From the NCBI GenBank assembly GCA_037367405.1, contig JAZKJV010000091.1, positions 496,001 through 560,000 on the forward strand: DNA of 64,000 bases, in the 5' to 3' direction. A model generated the notes under the pieces. That model saw only the letters and a program-made list of their open reading frames with translations. It was not told the origin of the DNA and did no database searches. This document shows, one piece after another, positions 25,601 through 32,710 of this stretch (position 1 is its first letter; each line of letters starts with the position of its first letter). Made by a program: the position numbers and the translations under genes. This DNA comes from Ottelia alismoides (Eukaryota; Streptophyta; Magnoliopsida; Alismatales; Hydrocharitaceae).

Positions 25601-28499
25601 TTATCAAGAGGCTATGAAAATTGACTGTTGGAGATTGGCTATGGAGGAAGAAATGCATGCGTTACAGTCTCGTGGTACATGGAGCCTGGTTACCGCTCCA
25701 TCTGACGATCTATTGTTAGCTGCAAATGGGTGTTCACAGTTAAATACCATGCAGATGGCAGTCTTGCTCGGTACAAGGCAAGACTTGTTGCGAGAGGTTT
25801 CACACAAACCTATGGTGTAGACTATTTGGATTCATTCTCTCCAGTGGCTCGGCACTCTAATCTTCGCATTCTTCTATCGGTTGATGTGGTACGTGACTGG
25901 TTCATATTTCAACTTGATGTCAAGAACACATTCTTGTATGGAGATCTGCAGGAGGAAGTCTACATGCAGCAGCCACCGGGGTTCACTGCTGAGGGGGAGA
26001 ATCATATGGTGTGTAGACTTCACAAGGCGACATATGGCCTTAAACAGAGTCCAAGGGTGTGGTTCCAAAAGCTTTCCCACCCAATTGATCGACATGGATT
26101 CAAAAGATCAAATGCGGATCACTTGTTGTTCATTCAGAAGACTTCTAGAGGAACAGTTGTCATCATGGTATATGTTGATGATATTCTAGTTACAGGAGAT
26201 GACGTTCAGGGAGTAGAGATGGCAAAAGCATTCTTGGGCCATCAGTTTGTCACGAAGGATCTTGGTACCCTAAGATATTTTCTGGGGTTGGAATTTGCCA
26301 GGAATGCACAGGGTTTGGTGATGACCCAAAGGAAATATATTACAGATTTTCTGGTTGAAACATGTATGGTTGGATGTAGACCATCGAGCACTCCTATGGA
26401 TCCAATTATGAAACTGTATGATAATGATACTGAAGAAGTGGACAGGAGAAGATATAGAGAGATGGTGGGTAAGCTTCTTTATATCACTATAACTCGACCC
26501 GATATTGCTTTTGCAGTAAGTCGGGTGAGTCAATTTATGGAGCATCCAAGACAAGTTCATATGGATGCCATATACATGATACTGAGATATCTAAAGTCTT
26601 CTCCAGGCTCAGAGTTACTATTTAGAAAGAACACAGATTTATCTATTTTAGCTTGTGCAGACGTATATTATGCAGGGTGTCATAAAGATCGTAAGTCTAC
26701 TTCAGGCTTCGCCGTTTTTGTGGGGAGCTCTCTGGTTTCTTGGAAAAGCAAGAAACAAACTGTTGTGGCGAGGTCTAGCGCTGAATCTGAATATAGGGCC
26801 ATGGCGCAAGCGAGCACGAAGATGATGTGGGTTCGAGCCGTATTAGAAGACTTACATATAGATGTACCTTTACCCATGCAGCTTCAGTGTGACAATCAAG
26901 CAGCTTTGTTTATTGCCAATAATCCAGCATTTCACGAAAGAACAAAGCATATCTAAGTAGACTGCCACTACACTAGAGATATGATCCAGAAGGGCTTGAT
27001 TTCTACTTCACACGTTAGTTCAGAGGATCAGACTGCCGACATATTTACCAAGCCATTGCTCAGAGGACCCTTTCAAAGATGTTCTTCCAAGCTGAGCATG
27101 ATTGACATCTATGCTCCATCTTGAGGGGGAGTGTAGAGATTTATGTTATGTTATGTCATTATGTACCGTTTCATATTTTCTATTTTTTCTTCTGGACTCT
27201 TATGTAATTTACCCATGGATTCTCTCTATATAAGGGAGCCTAGGATTCTATAGAATAAACAGTTCACTCATTTCCACCAACAGTTATCTTTTTAAATTGC
27301 AAATAGAGTACATAATGAATCCTTATAAGATCGATTGTTTGCTTCCTGACATCAATTTATGGTATAATTAGTGTAATCCATGTTGAAATCTAGTGAGTTC
27401 CATATGTTGAAATCTAGCGAATTCCATTCTCCTTAAAATGTGATGTTTATAATTGTTTTCATATTCTGTTTTAACTTCTGCAGCTAAGATTACTGTAAAA
27501 TTGCGGGGACGATAATGTAAACTTGCTGTTTGCACGATAAAAGCAACAAAATGCTTATCAGTTCATGCTTTATTGTATTAGTAGACCATTCATCAGGCAT
27601 CTTTGCATTTTTTTCAACTCATTCCGACAATTTTTTAAGAACCAGTTATTTTTTAGAAGTATAATGTTTACCTTTTTACATAGTCTCTGTGGAAGTTTTC
27701 TGAGCTTGGTAGCTAAACCTATCGTATACTGTCATTCACATGTTTTACGACCCCCATCTCCCTGTCAAAATTTGGTCAACAATACCAACTTTTTATCATT
27801 TTGTTTCTCCAATCATATACATTTTCCAAATATGCAGATATTTGGCAAAAATATTTTTAACACAACTAAACCAACTTGCATTTAAGTTGGGAAATGTTTT
27901 ATTTATTCTTAGAACTCAATGAAGTTTGCATACTGTCAACTGTCAAAAAAATTACACGTGTGCTAAATCTCTTAATTAGGAACGGTCTTCCAACTTTCTT
28001 AAAGAAAAAGATTCATTTATTCTTTCGAAATATTGATCATCCCTGTGTAGGGAATAAGGAAGGTGGGATAAGTAGGTGAAAATTATGAAATAAAGAATAA
28101 GAGAATTTATTTCCTATTCCCCGTCGGAATAAGGGGATCTAGTCTTATTTTTTCTTGAGAATGTGTAATAAGTAGTAGTTATAATAAATATTGTGAAAGG
28201 GGAATAAATAATAAGCAAAGGTAAATGAAGGGCAATATCAATTCTAAAAAGTTGCGGAATAAGGAAGTGGAATAGCTATTTCAGGAATAAGAAAAACCTG
28301 GGATAAGGGAGAAACCCAAGATAAGCATAGCCATTCCTTAACCAAACACGTTAGAATTTTTTGCCTGTTGTGATAATTGTGTATGTTGTTTGCAGGTGAT
28401 GAAAATTGTGCTTCTGTTTGGAGTTTTGACTGCACTGGTGAGGCACAGGACAATCAAGAAGATTGTCACTACCAGTTGATGGATTCCACGTCCAACTGA
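4541..28499 (+). CDS. TCAB1: WRAP53/TCAB1-like WD40 protein, C-terminal part, 8 exons (partial gene)
   Basis: This family binds the CAB box of telomerase RNA and scaRNAs and delivers them to Cajal bodies; in plants it is a single-copy nuclear WD40 protein. Exons at 4541-4641, 4998-5140, 5232-5279, 20342-20394, 21869-21953, 22021-22087, 22174-22281 and 28396-28499 join in phase with GT-AG borders. Diagnostic strings are LFAGYNKSFRIFDIHRPG, GSYNQTTAIY, NMELLYVLHGQ, GNYLYTGGRK, DPYIFCWDVRN, RSSESTNQR, GRHLGTGGQDGLVHIYDL, FHPYLPLAASSSGHRRF and ENCASVWSF. The stop is TGA at 28497-28499. About 230 codons are present and no frame lesion was seen. Upstream exons (N-terminus and first WD repeats) were not found between 211 and 4540, so they lie to the left of the window or are lost. 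Introns carry many transposons. It may be functional or a decapitated copy. Confidence 0.88.
4998..5140 (+). CDS. TCAB1: TCAB1-like exon
   Basis: The acceptor is ATGTCAG and the donor is CTCAG|GTTTAT. It encodes GIISSISFSPTHEKMLAMGS through HGQAGGVTQ, a WD repeat conserved in WRAP53 homologues. Confidence 0.9.
5232..5279 (+). CDS. TCAB1: TCAB1-like microexon (16 codons)
   Basis: The acceptor is CCTCAG and the donor is GAAAG|GTATAT. It encodes VLFSRDGNYLYTGGRK, the end of a WD blade. The next exon lies 15 kb away because the intron is full of retroelements. Confidence 0.88.
5333..5374 (-). repeat. 3' end of a tRNA-derived SINE (Au-like)
   Basis: The minus strand reads CCCTACTTAATGTGAGAAAAGGC and then a (TTG)n tail. 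This resembles the CCGACCCCACTTAGTGGGATAAGGC-TTG tail of the widespread plant Au SINE. Only the 3' end is present. Confidence 0.5.
5390..6930. other. Intron sequence, nothing recognised
   Basis: AT-rich intron of the TCAB1-like gene. There is a primer-site-like GATATTAGAGCATAG at 5760-5775 but no LTR pair around it. Open frames are short and have no family likeness. Confidence 0.4.
6935..8495 (+). mobile_element. Short non-autonomous LTR element (TRIM-like)
   Basis: Two diverged direct repeats of about 260 bp, at roughly 6935-7205 and 8240-8495, share ATATTTGTGTAATTG, GTGGAAAGTTAT, GAGTTAGTGG, TATAAATAGAG and AATAGAAGATA blocks in order. The first is followed at 7202 by GATATTAGAGC, close to the initiator tRNA-Met primer site. 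The roughly 1.0-kb interior has no gag or pol, only a short open stretch starting ATG at 7385. This fits a TRIM or a deleted copia element. Exact ends and target duplication were not resolved. Confidence 0.55.
8500..10821 (-). mobile_element. Decayed Ty1-copia pol remnant, minus strand
   Basis: From high to low coordinates on the minus strand: an integrase fragment (10810-10583, with HFVVFIDNLSKC and FRLDNVPKF), an RT fingers fragment near 9800-9727 (KAKAKLLDKGFTKTYEVN), a 744-bp insertion (8983-9726), then more RT (about 8980-8500) with NWPFYQFDVK and a degenerate YVDD region followed by KDLSLLRYYMGI. Stops and shifts are frequent. The + strand copia fragment at 10822 appears inserted in its integrase. 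Confidence 0.7.
8983..9726. mobile_element. 744-bp insertion with 10-bp target duplication and palindrome-rich ends
   Basis: GTTGACTTCA occurs at 8973-8982 and again at 9727-9736, directly flanking the block, and the flanks rejoin a copia RT frame. A 9-10 bp duplication suggests a Mutator-like or similar DNA element. No clear long terminal inverted repeat was seen. The left part is built of TTTCGGTCGAA/TTCGACCGAAA units, the right part of GACTAGTCGG units. The middle holds an AT-rich stretch of about 105 bp repeated twice (about 9352-9550). Confidence 0.55.
10822..12485 (+). mobile_element. Truncated Ty1-copia element (LTR, leader, gag, protease start)
   Basis: The LTR is 10822-10961 (TGTTGAG...CTTAACA, with CCTATATAAGAG), followed by a mutated primer site CGGTATCGGAGC and a telo-like AAACCCTAACCCTA. 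A GC-rich leader leads to gag at 11466. The sequence breaks off at about 12485 in the protease motif, where Ty3-type sequence begins. It belongs to the same family as the full element at 22387-27282. Confidence 0.8.
11466..12485 (+). pseudogene. copia gag and protease start (broken)
   Basis: The start MSENKGDIFSSGAFKGP and the KMDGTSYDLWSMQFLTLM segment match the UBN2/copia gag of the element at 22866. An in-frame stop falls at 11805 and further shifts follow near 11880 and 12000. A zinc knuckle CTYCHRPVHA-DTC survives around 12178-12220 with a stop inside it. The aspartic protease motif WIMDSGAS sits at 12452-12475, just before the truncation. It is non-functional. Confidence 0.8.
12486..13413 (-). 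pseudogene. Ty3-type gag C-terminus and zinc knuckle (broken)
   Basis: From 13413 downward the frame reads LPKNIAWVAQETLRRLKQTC, VREYVKQFTSLLLDIK and GLQSWAQAELRRQGVKDL, the second half of a plant Ty3 Retrotrans_gag domain. A CFICVGPHRAWEYPK knuckle follows near 13000 (last cysteine changed to tyrosine). Downstream sequence to 12486 repeats that at 19168-19852, with about 88 bp absent from the latter. It is the continuation of the gag N-terminus at 17291-17924, interrupted by the solo LTR. Confidence 0.75.
13414..17290 (+). mobile_element. 3.88-kb solo LTR related to the 13-kb gag-only element
   Basis: The block starts TGATGAATCC and ends GGTTGTCA, flanked by perfect 5-bp duplications GCAGG (13409-13413 and 17291-17295). 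Removing it rejoins a Ty3 gag frame (AQFL to LPKN). Its first about 80 bp align with the minus-strand start of the LTR at 61190 (TGATGAAT, CATTTCATCA, TCTTTATTCT, ACAAAAACC, GCAAATGC). Both share an AT-rich outer part, a GC-rich core (14563-15760 here) and another AT-rich part. There is no internal coding region or second LTR, so it is a solo LTR. Open frames in the GC core (14515-16073) are compositional. Confidence 0.75.
14563..14619. promoter_or_regulatory. Palindromes at the start of the solo-LTR GC core (G-box and paired TTGAC)
   Basis: 14563-14590 is a perfect 28-bp palindrome centred on CACGTG, the G-box core. At 14602-14619, GTTGACC and GGTCAAC face each other across 4 bp; TTGACC/T is the W-box core bound by WRKY factors. 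The same TTGAC palindrome sits at the equivalent place in both LTRs of the 13-kb element (50671-50687 and 60216-60232). Function is inferred from the motifs only. Confidence 0.45.
17291..17924 (-). pseudogene. Ty3-type gag N-terminus (interrupted)
   Basis: The frame opens at 17924 with MVGAKKAGKATSGC. It has an acidic, coiled-coil-like stretch (YVAALEQAMAEVEST...KSLEDKLEAFSTMMEDLRSK, a common feature of this gag type) and then EPKPFTGTRSAKDLENFLCD and the start of the Retrotrans_gag domain up to ELKAQFL at 17291. The open frame continues to 17172 only because it runs into the solo LTR; those last about 40 codons are not gag. The primer site and LTR lie directly upstream. Confidence 0.75.
17959..19167 (-). 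mobile_element. Ty3-type LTR with adjacent initiator tRNA-Met primer site
   Basis: The minus strand starts TGCCACACCCCC at 19167 and ends CCTGTGACA at 17959, about 1.2 kb. TGGTATCAGAGC (17956-17945) follows after 2 bp as primer site, and gag begins 20 bp further on. On the other side (19168 upward) the sequence is again internal to the same family and ends in a purine-rich AGGTGAGGGAGGCT. The LTR therefore acts as 5' LTR for one internal piece and 3' LTR for another. Confidence 0.65.
19168..19852 (-). pseudogene. Second Ty3-type internal fragment (deleted gag/pol)
   Basis: The minus-strand frame starts REKLNALRRDEEEEGEGEVR just after where the zinc knuckle should be. It runs through segments near-identical to 12486-12990 (for example VHGEHQHVCWRYTTKATNRR). 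It then jumps into a lysine/arginine-rich 3' tail ending at the LTR at 19168. The bulk of pol is absent. It is a deleted, probably non-autonomous derivative. Confidence 0.6.
19856..20341. other. Intron remainder
   Basis: AT-rich intron sequence leading to the next TCAB1-like exon. No mobile element was recognised. Confidence 0.4.
20342..20394 (+). CDS. TCAB1: TCAB1-like exon
   Basis: The acceptor is TTCAAAAG and the donor is TACAA|GTAAGT. It encodes DPYIFCWDVRNTADILY, matching the WD segment that follows TGGRK in all WRAP53 homologues. It ends in phase 2 (AA plus G of the next exon gives lysine). Confidence 0.9.
20395..21868. other. Intron with a threefold repeat
   Basis: Three copies of GCTGGTTTCTTTYGCTAGGCTGCCATAGT-type sequence lie at about 21385-21436, 21448-21480 and 21652-21712. 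The last two are separated by a SINE-like block (21485-21645). The rest (20770-21250) was not recognised. Confidence 0.4.
21485..21645 (+). repeat. tRNA-derived SINE-like repeat
   Basis: It has a GGTTCAAATCC B-box (about 21510) and a 3' part CCATGTAGCCGACCC...CTTATAGTCGGAGAAGGC, which resembles the Au-type plant SINE 3' end. It lies between copies of a local repeat, which may be an expanded target duplication. The poly-T/TTG tail is degenerate. Confidence 0.4.
21869..21953 (+). CDS. TCAB1: TCAB1-like exon
   Basis: The acceptor is CGATCAG and the donor is GGACAG|GTTATG. It encodes LYRSSESTNQRIMFDIESCG and then RHLGTGGQ, highly conserved in this family. Confidence 0.9.
22021..22087 (+). CDS. 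TCAB1: TCAB1-like exon
   Basis: The acceptor is TTCTTCAG and the donor is CATCTG|GTAGAT. It encodes DGLVHIYDLQTGQWISSFQA, a WD blade. It ends in phase 1. Confidence 0.9.
22174..22281 (+). CDS. TCAB1: TCAB1-like exon
   Basis: The acceptor is TTTACAG and the donor is GAGAG|GTGCAC. It encodes DTVNAFTFHPYLPLAASSSG and HRRFSMPEYTENFSLR. The copia element at 22387 lies 105 bp into the following intron. Confidence 0.9.
22387..22532 (+). repeat. copia 5' LTR
   Basis: Starts TGTAGAGATTTATG and ends CACCAACA, with promoter-like CTCTATATAAGG at about 22473. The primer site follows, then a telomere-like AAACCCTAACCC tract at 22547-22571. Confidence 0.9.
22866..27124 (+). pseudogene. copia gag-pol polyprotein with three lesions
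   Basis: The start MSESKVDMPSIGAF at 22866 is chosen because the related copy at 11466 starts the same way; the frame is open from 22773. In order: UBN2-type gag; CCHC knuckle CSFCRRIGHSKDTC (about 23598); protease WIMDSGATHHLC (about 23884); HHCC-type integrase zinc region (HLHFGHL...CEDCQVGKHH); integrase core with QQNGVAERKH (about 24730); proline/histidine-coding CCACCA tract (25225-25270); RT with YVDD (about 26170); RNase H with CDNQAA near 26890. Lesions are an in-frame TAG at 24306-24308, a frameshift near 25710 at the start of RT, and TAA at 26954-26956 shortly before the natural stop at 27122. It is inactive as it stands. Confidence 0.88.
27132..27282 (+). repeat. copia 3' LTR
   Basis: Near-identical to 22387-22532 apart from a 5-bp insertion in the TTATG repeat and a few substitutions. 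It is preceded by the GAGGGGGAG purine tract. Confidence 0.9.
27283..28395. other. Intron remainder before the last exon
   Basis: AT-rich. 28000-28350 is rich in GGAATAAG-type strings and ends CCTTAACCAAACACGTTA, which looks like a MITE end, but no matching left end was found. Confidence 0.35.
28396..28499 (+). CDS. TCAB1: TCAB1-like terminal exon
   Basis: The acceptor is TTTGCAG. It completes the split glycine codon and encodes DENCASVWSFDCTGEAQDNQ and a short hydrophilic tail ending STSN before TGA (28497-28499). The ENCASVWSF block is the conserved last WD strand of the family. Confidence 0.9.
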
Positions 28500-29222
28500 A
28501 TTACCAGCCATCATTACCTGTTATCATGCAATGAATCTAACATAGGATTGAATTAGATGAACAGTCATGATGTTGCTAGCTATGAGGTGCTGTAAATTTC
28601 TATTACATATCTGTAGTTGCATCCCAAACTGCAAAGACTGATTCCTCAGTGGGGGAATCCTTGTTGGTCCTCAGTTAACCGTAGCCATCTTTGTGCTCTT
28701 GGTCCCCTTGATGCTAGCTGGGATGTCACGGGGAGCCGGTCTCGTGTCTCAGACGACTAGATGCCTCAGCCTACATCAATCAAAGGTGGTAATCACTTAC
28801 TGAAGTATGCAGTTTGTGCATGTTTGACGGAAGCAGCATTTTCAAAACAAACATCTCAAATCAGCTTTGGATTTTTGGAACTTGCGAAAGTTTCCATCAT
28901 TGTAAGAGGTTGTAGGGACTGGTGCTCGTGCATCTTTTGATCCTTTTTTGCTTGGTCCTGGAGATGTTATGTTCTACATAAAATGCATGTTTCATGAGAC
29001 CAAAATGAAGGGAAGAAGATCCTATTGTAGTTGCAGTCCATGTTACCATGGAACTAAATATACAGACTAGGAAATTTAAGATAAGACATGAAATTCTGTT
29101 TGTGAGAATACCAAGTTGAACTTGAGTTTTTAATTATCCATCTCCATCATTTCTAGTTGATCTGGTATAGCCCTTTGACCATTGTTCCATAAATCTATCA
29201 TTGTTGGAAAATATTTATTAAT
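28500..29222. other. Presumed 3' UTR and downstream spacer of the TCAB1-like gene
   Basis: No further open frame of note. No strong polyadenylation signal was identified by eye. Confidence 0.4.
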
Positions 29223-29478
29223 GTTTCTATCACTTGTGCACTTCCTAACTTCTGCGATATCAGTTATGCCCCTCTCTTTTTTGGAATATCAATTGTGTCC
29301 TTACCTTACAAATTCGCAGTTCTGCCATTCTGCCAAGGTGAAGTAGCGGCATAATTGGTATTACAAAAGGGTGGAACTGCAAATTTTGGAAGAATATAAA
29401 GACATGACTAATATTTCAAAAAAAGGAGAGGTATAATTGATATTACAGAAGTTAAGAAGGGCACAAGTGATAGAAATC
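29223..29478. repeat. Foldback MITE, arms about 120 bp
   Basis: TTTCTATCACTTGTGCACTT at 29224 is mirrored by AAGGGCACAAGTGATAGAAA ending near 29477. The complementarity continues inward through CTAACTTCTG, ATATCA and CCCCTCTC blocks to the centre at about 29345. No coding content. Class unknown. Confidence 0.7.
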
Positions 29479-29544
29479 ATATTTTTTTAAAGAAAAAAAG
29501 GCCCCCACTGTATAGATGAGTGCCCAAAAACTTCACCATTAATC

Positions 29545-30420
29545 ACCAACACGCATGTATACAGGTTAGGTACATAAAAGAAGTTACAAATTCCAATGCT
29601 CCGCTAATGCTCGAGCATGCGCGACAATGTTCTCTCCATAACATTGCTCCTGACGAAAAATAACACCATTCCTGGCAAGCCACATTGCCCAAATCAAAGT
29701 TAAAGTGCTCGATCCCTCTCCGAACCCATCCAGTTTGCTCCAATGGATTCCCAAAAATCCAAAACACCATCTACACAAATCGCTTGGTTCTCAAATAACT
29801 CCCATGTCTTCTTTGAACTTTCACACTTGAAGAAAAGGTGGTCTGCATCTTCCACCTCACTCATGGTAGAGGTTAACACCAAAAAACTAGTTTTTCATGC
29901 CTTCTTTGAATCTTATTTTCTGAGAAGCCTGCAAGAACACATAATGGCTACCTGACAACTGTAGAGGTTAGCAGCATCAATGGTATCTTTGAGGCATCTT
30001 TCCACCCACTCAAGTACTTACTCATCGCTCGCGCCTAGTAGCACTTTGTTCCAACTCAATAGCTCGTATATATCAAATGGAAGACCTGCATCAAAAATCA
30101 ACCTTTTCCTGGAGTCGTGCTGAGAAACTATCATCGCGGTTCCGGGCAAATTTGATCACTGCCAAGGCTCCGTGTGGGAGCGTATGTTTCTTAACAACGA
30201 ACCTTCCCCAAACCACCACGGGTCGTTAGTTGTACCTCCTTGATAAATTGGATGAGGCGAATGGGGCGTGAAAAATGGCAAGATATGGTCAAAAACAAGA
30301 ATTTGCTGCCATTGAAAGGAGCCAATGTTAAGCCTCACCTTTTGGGTCTCGTGGAGAACGACAGTGGAAGTACGGTCACTCAAGTGGAGGACGGAGGACT
30401 CTTTTGTTGTACCCGTTGTG
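29545..30420 (-). pseudogene. LINE 3' end with RT zinc-binding (zf-RVT) domain (broken)
   Basis: The minus strand has VEDADHLFFKCESSKKTWEL, then a WFESIG-like segment and LTLIWAMWLARNGVIF. This is the zf-RVT pattern found at the C-terminus of plant L1-type LINEs (C-x-x-C, E-x-x-HLFF-x-C, then W-x-RN-x-x-F). Upstream parts (30420-29900) are in several frames with stops. The frame is not functional. Confidence 0.7.
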
Positions 30421-31078
30421 CTTGGTAATTCCCCTAAATTGGTCTTTAGATGGTACTATCTTTAAGGTTAAAGGAGTTATTCATCAAATCCAAGCACTAA
30501 AAGGAGGGTAATCTCAGAATTTATCCTCTTCAAGCTCCATTCTCATCCGCCCAACAAGTAGCTGCTGTAGATTGGGAGCTCCTTCCTTCTCATCCAATGG
30601 CCTGAAGCCCCGACATGCATCTGCTTCTGCTAAACCAAACGGCTCAGGGATTTGGAAAGCACTCAACAAGCATTTGGGCTCAGGAGACAGATCAATTTTT
30701 GGTTTAATCCTTGCCATGGAAAATCCTTCTTTTAAAATTTCTTTTTAAAATCTTCTTTTTAAACTTGCGGGAGCGATTGGTCTATCTTCTTTACTTTGTT
30801 CACCATCTGGTGGGGCACGGGCACCTGCCTCCCTGAGATTGATAAGGAACTCGAGATGTAATCACCCCTTCGTTGCAGCATGAGGTCTTTTTTTGAGCAT
30901 GGATTCTCTTCTTAGTGTTGAAGCTAGCTCTTAAGAGTGGTTCACACAAAATCTGAGTTTTTCTTAACCTTTACCGTGTGAACCACTTGATCTTGAACGA
31001 GTAGTTGGATATGTGCTCCTCTTTACAACAGGTCTGCAGTATCACAGAGGATCCGTGCTTCCTTTTTTGATGTTCCAC
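30421..31078. other. Spacer with one unrecognised minus-strand ORF
   Basis: A 67-codon frame (30717-30514, minus) begins MARIKPKIDLSPEPKCLLSA and has a coding-like amino-acid mix. I do not recognise it. It could be a fragment of a host gene or of an element. The rest shows nothing. Confidence 0.25.
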
Positions 31079-31450
31079 GGAGGGAGTTATTTCTCATAAT
31101 GGGTACCCATGGAAAACTATTTCCCAAAATAGGTACGGACCGAAACTTTTTCCCGGAATAGGGATGTATCGGCAAACCGTTTGCCGTTCTCTTGCGTGGC
31201 GCGACAAACGGTTTGCCATGCTGATGTGGCACGGTTTTCAACGTTTGCGGCAGGCTGCACTTCAGAGACAAGGTGCGGCAAATGATTTGCTGCCGATGCC
31301 ACATCAGCACGGCAAACCGTTTGCCGCGCCACGTAGGCGAGCGACAAATGGTTTGCCGATACATCCCCATTCCGGGAAAAAGTTTCGGTCCGTACCCATT
31401 TTGAGAAATAGTTTCCCATGAGTACCCATTATGAGAAATAACTCACTCCC
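31079..31450. repeat. 372-bp foldback MITE with internal CGGCAAACCGTTTGCCG palindromes
   Basis: The left end GGAGGGAGTTATTTCTCATAA is mirrored at the right end by TTATGAGAAATAACTCACTCCC. Arms of about 150 bp pair almost throughout. Within the arms the 17-bp palindrome CGGCAAACCGTTTGCCG or a close variant occurs four times (near 31169, 31205, 31310 and 31347). Frames read on both strands are by-products of the symmetry. The target duplication is unclear. Confidence 0.75.
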
Positions 31451-31885
31451 TACACTCCTGATGCTCCAGAGGTGAGATACATCCCGTTGAAAACCGTGGC
31501 ATGTGCTAGTTATTTGTCACAACTTCTTGGATTTCTCTCTTACTCACGGCATTAATCTTGTTTGAACTTTTATTAGATGATGAATGGTGACTTGTTTTCT
31601 TTTAAAAAAGGTTTTCCACGAGTTGATTCATGCCAAAATTTTATTCAAATACGCTCAAAATTCATACTATGTTTTCTTTTTCCACAAGTATAAGGGCTCG
31701 ACCATCATTTTCCAACCATACCTCGCCTCCAAAAGCATACTGTGCTTTTTTTCTCCTTAAGTGGAGGGGCTTGACCATCATTTCCAACTATTTCTCTCTC
31801 AATCCGACCGTTATGTTGTAGGATGTATTCGCGCCGTCGGATCATTCCATCTTCGCGGAGATTAAAAACTCATCGGTGTTTTTTT
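31451..31885. other. Spacer upstream of the snoRNA cluster
   Basis: Contains a short direct repeat (GGGCTCGACCATCATTTTCC near 31694 and GGGGCTTGACCATCATTTCC near 31767). Nothing else was recognised. Confidence 0.4.
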
Positions 31886-31919
31886 AGGGTTAGGGTTTCT
31901 AAAAGATCTTATATATTCC
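31886..31919 (+). promoter_or_regulatory. Telo-box and TATA-like element of the snoRNA cluster
   Basis: AGGGTTAGGGTTT (31886-31898) is a tandem telo-box, common in promoters of plant ribosome-biogenesis and snoRNA genes. TTATATATTCC follows 10 bp on at 31909. The three snoRNAs start about 320 bp downstream, which fits a polycistronic precursor. Function is inferred from position and motifs. Confidence 0.5.
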
Positions 31920-32052
31920 GACGATCGCCCTTCCTCTCCCCATCGCTCTTTTTCTCTGTTCTAAAATCTTCAACGATTTCGTTTATTCTCTTCTTTCGAT
32001 CCACGTGAAATTCCCTTCCAATCCATTCCACTTTTTCTTTATAACTATGTTC

Positions 32053-32135
32053 TTGATCTGCCTCTCCACACCTTTAAGTTCCCTGCGATCTTTAGTAACA
32101 AGCAAGGGAACTTAGTCATGGAGGCAGATATCAAA
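32053..32135 (+). ncRNA. Long imperfect hairpin, candidate structured RNA
   Basis: TTGATCTGCCTC pairs with GAGGCAGATATCAA at the base, and TTAAGTTCCCTGC pairs with GCAAGGGAACTTAG near the top. The internal loop is asymmetric and the terminal loop is about 15 nt. The size resembles a plant miRNA precursor, but I do not recognise a known miRNA. It lies between the telo-box promoter and the first snoRNA, so it may be processed from the same transcript. Confidence 0.4.
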
Positions 32136-32230
32136 TCCCGGCGGGTTTCACGTGGAGGCTCATCCTGTTCCATAGGTTTGCCTCTAAAATTCCTCGCTAA
32201 AAAGTTGAAATCTTTCAGTAATATGCCTTT

Positions 32231-32352
32231 TTTTCCTGTGATGATATCTCCGAATTTTTGAGATGTAGATCTCTCCAAGACCCTGCTCTGCAGGGAGAAC
32301 CTACTTGGTAGTGCCTACATTCGTATGAGGTTGATGGATTTTCTGAGGAAGA
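32231..32352 (+). ncRNA. Box C/D snoRNA, copy 1
   Basis: Box C is GTGATGA (32238-32244) and box D is CTGA (32343-32346). Flanks TTTTCCT and AGGAAGA form the terminal stem. The internal block CCAAGACCCTG...GAGAACCTACTTGG is shared with the two next copies. A D'-like CTGC follows the AAGACC stretch. The guide target is unknown. The family is not one I can name. Confidence 0.7.
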
Positions 32353-32403
32353 AATTAGCCTTCTTTCATCTTTTTAGTCCATTCATTAAAATCTATAACT
32401 TAC

Positions 32404-32525
32404 TTGCCAGTGATGACTAGTCTGCAAAATGGAGGTGTTGTCAATTCCAAGACCCTGTTTGCAGGGAGAACCTACTTGGATTTGCTATGCCGAACGTGAC
32501 ATTTATCAGATACTTCTGAGGCTAA
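32404..32525 (+). ncRNA. Box C/D snoRNA, copy 2
   Basis: Box C is GTGATGA (32410-32416) and box D is CTGA (32516-32519). TTGCC and GGCTAA pair at the ends. It shares CCAAGACCCTG and GCAGGGAGAACCTACTTGG with copy 1, while the sequences next to boxes C and D differ. The sequence before box D is TATCAGATACTT. Confidence 0.7.
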
Positions 32526-32710
32526 TAATCAAACATTTTACTAAATTTTCAATTACGAATCCTAGGTTCTAGTCTTCTCCATTATCACTAACGTAAAATA
32601 CCTCTTTTTTTAAATATTCCTAATATTTGTCTATTTTACTTTATTTTAGATTTTCGTTTTTCTGCATTGTCTATTTCAGAATGTTCAACGTATTGTAATT
32701 ACCCAACATG

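Larger units (their letters stand above)
22387..27282 (+). mobile_element. Nearly complete Ty1-copia retrotransposon in the last TCAB1-like intron
   Basis: LTRs of 146 bp (22387-22532) and 151 bp (27132-27282) are flanked by a perfect GTTAT duplication (22382-22386 and 27283-27287). TGCTATCAGAGCC after the 5' LTR is the tRNA-Met primer site, and TTGAGGGGGAG before the 3' LTR is the polypurine tract. Gene order gag, protease, integrase, RT, RNase H is the Ty1-copia order. By eye the LTRs differ at about 7 bases and one 5-bp gap, so the insertion is not very recent. Very short LTRs may fit an Ale-type lineage, but this is uncertain. Confidence 0.92.

Noticed and set aside
31023..31421. Similar frames on both strands, suggesting a conserved peptide
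   Set aside because: The similarity arises from the inverted repeat of a foldback MITE.
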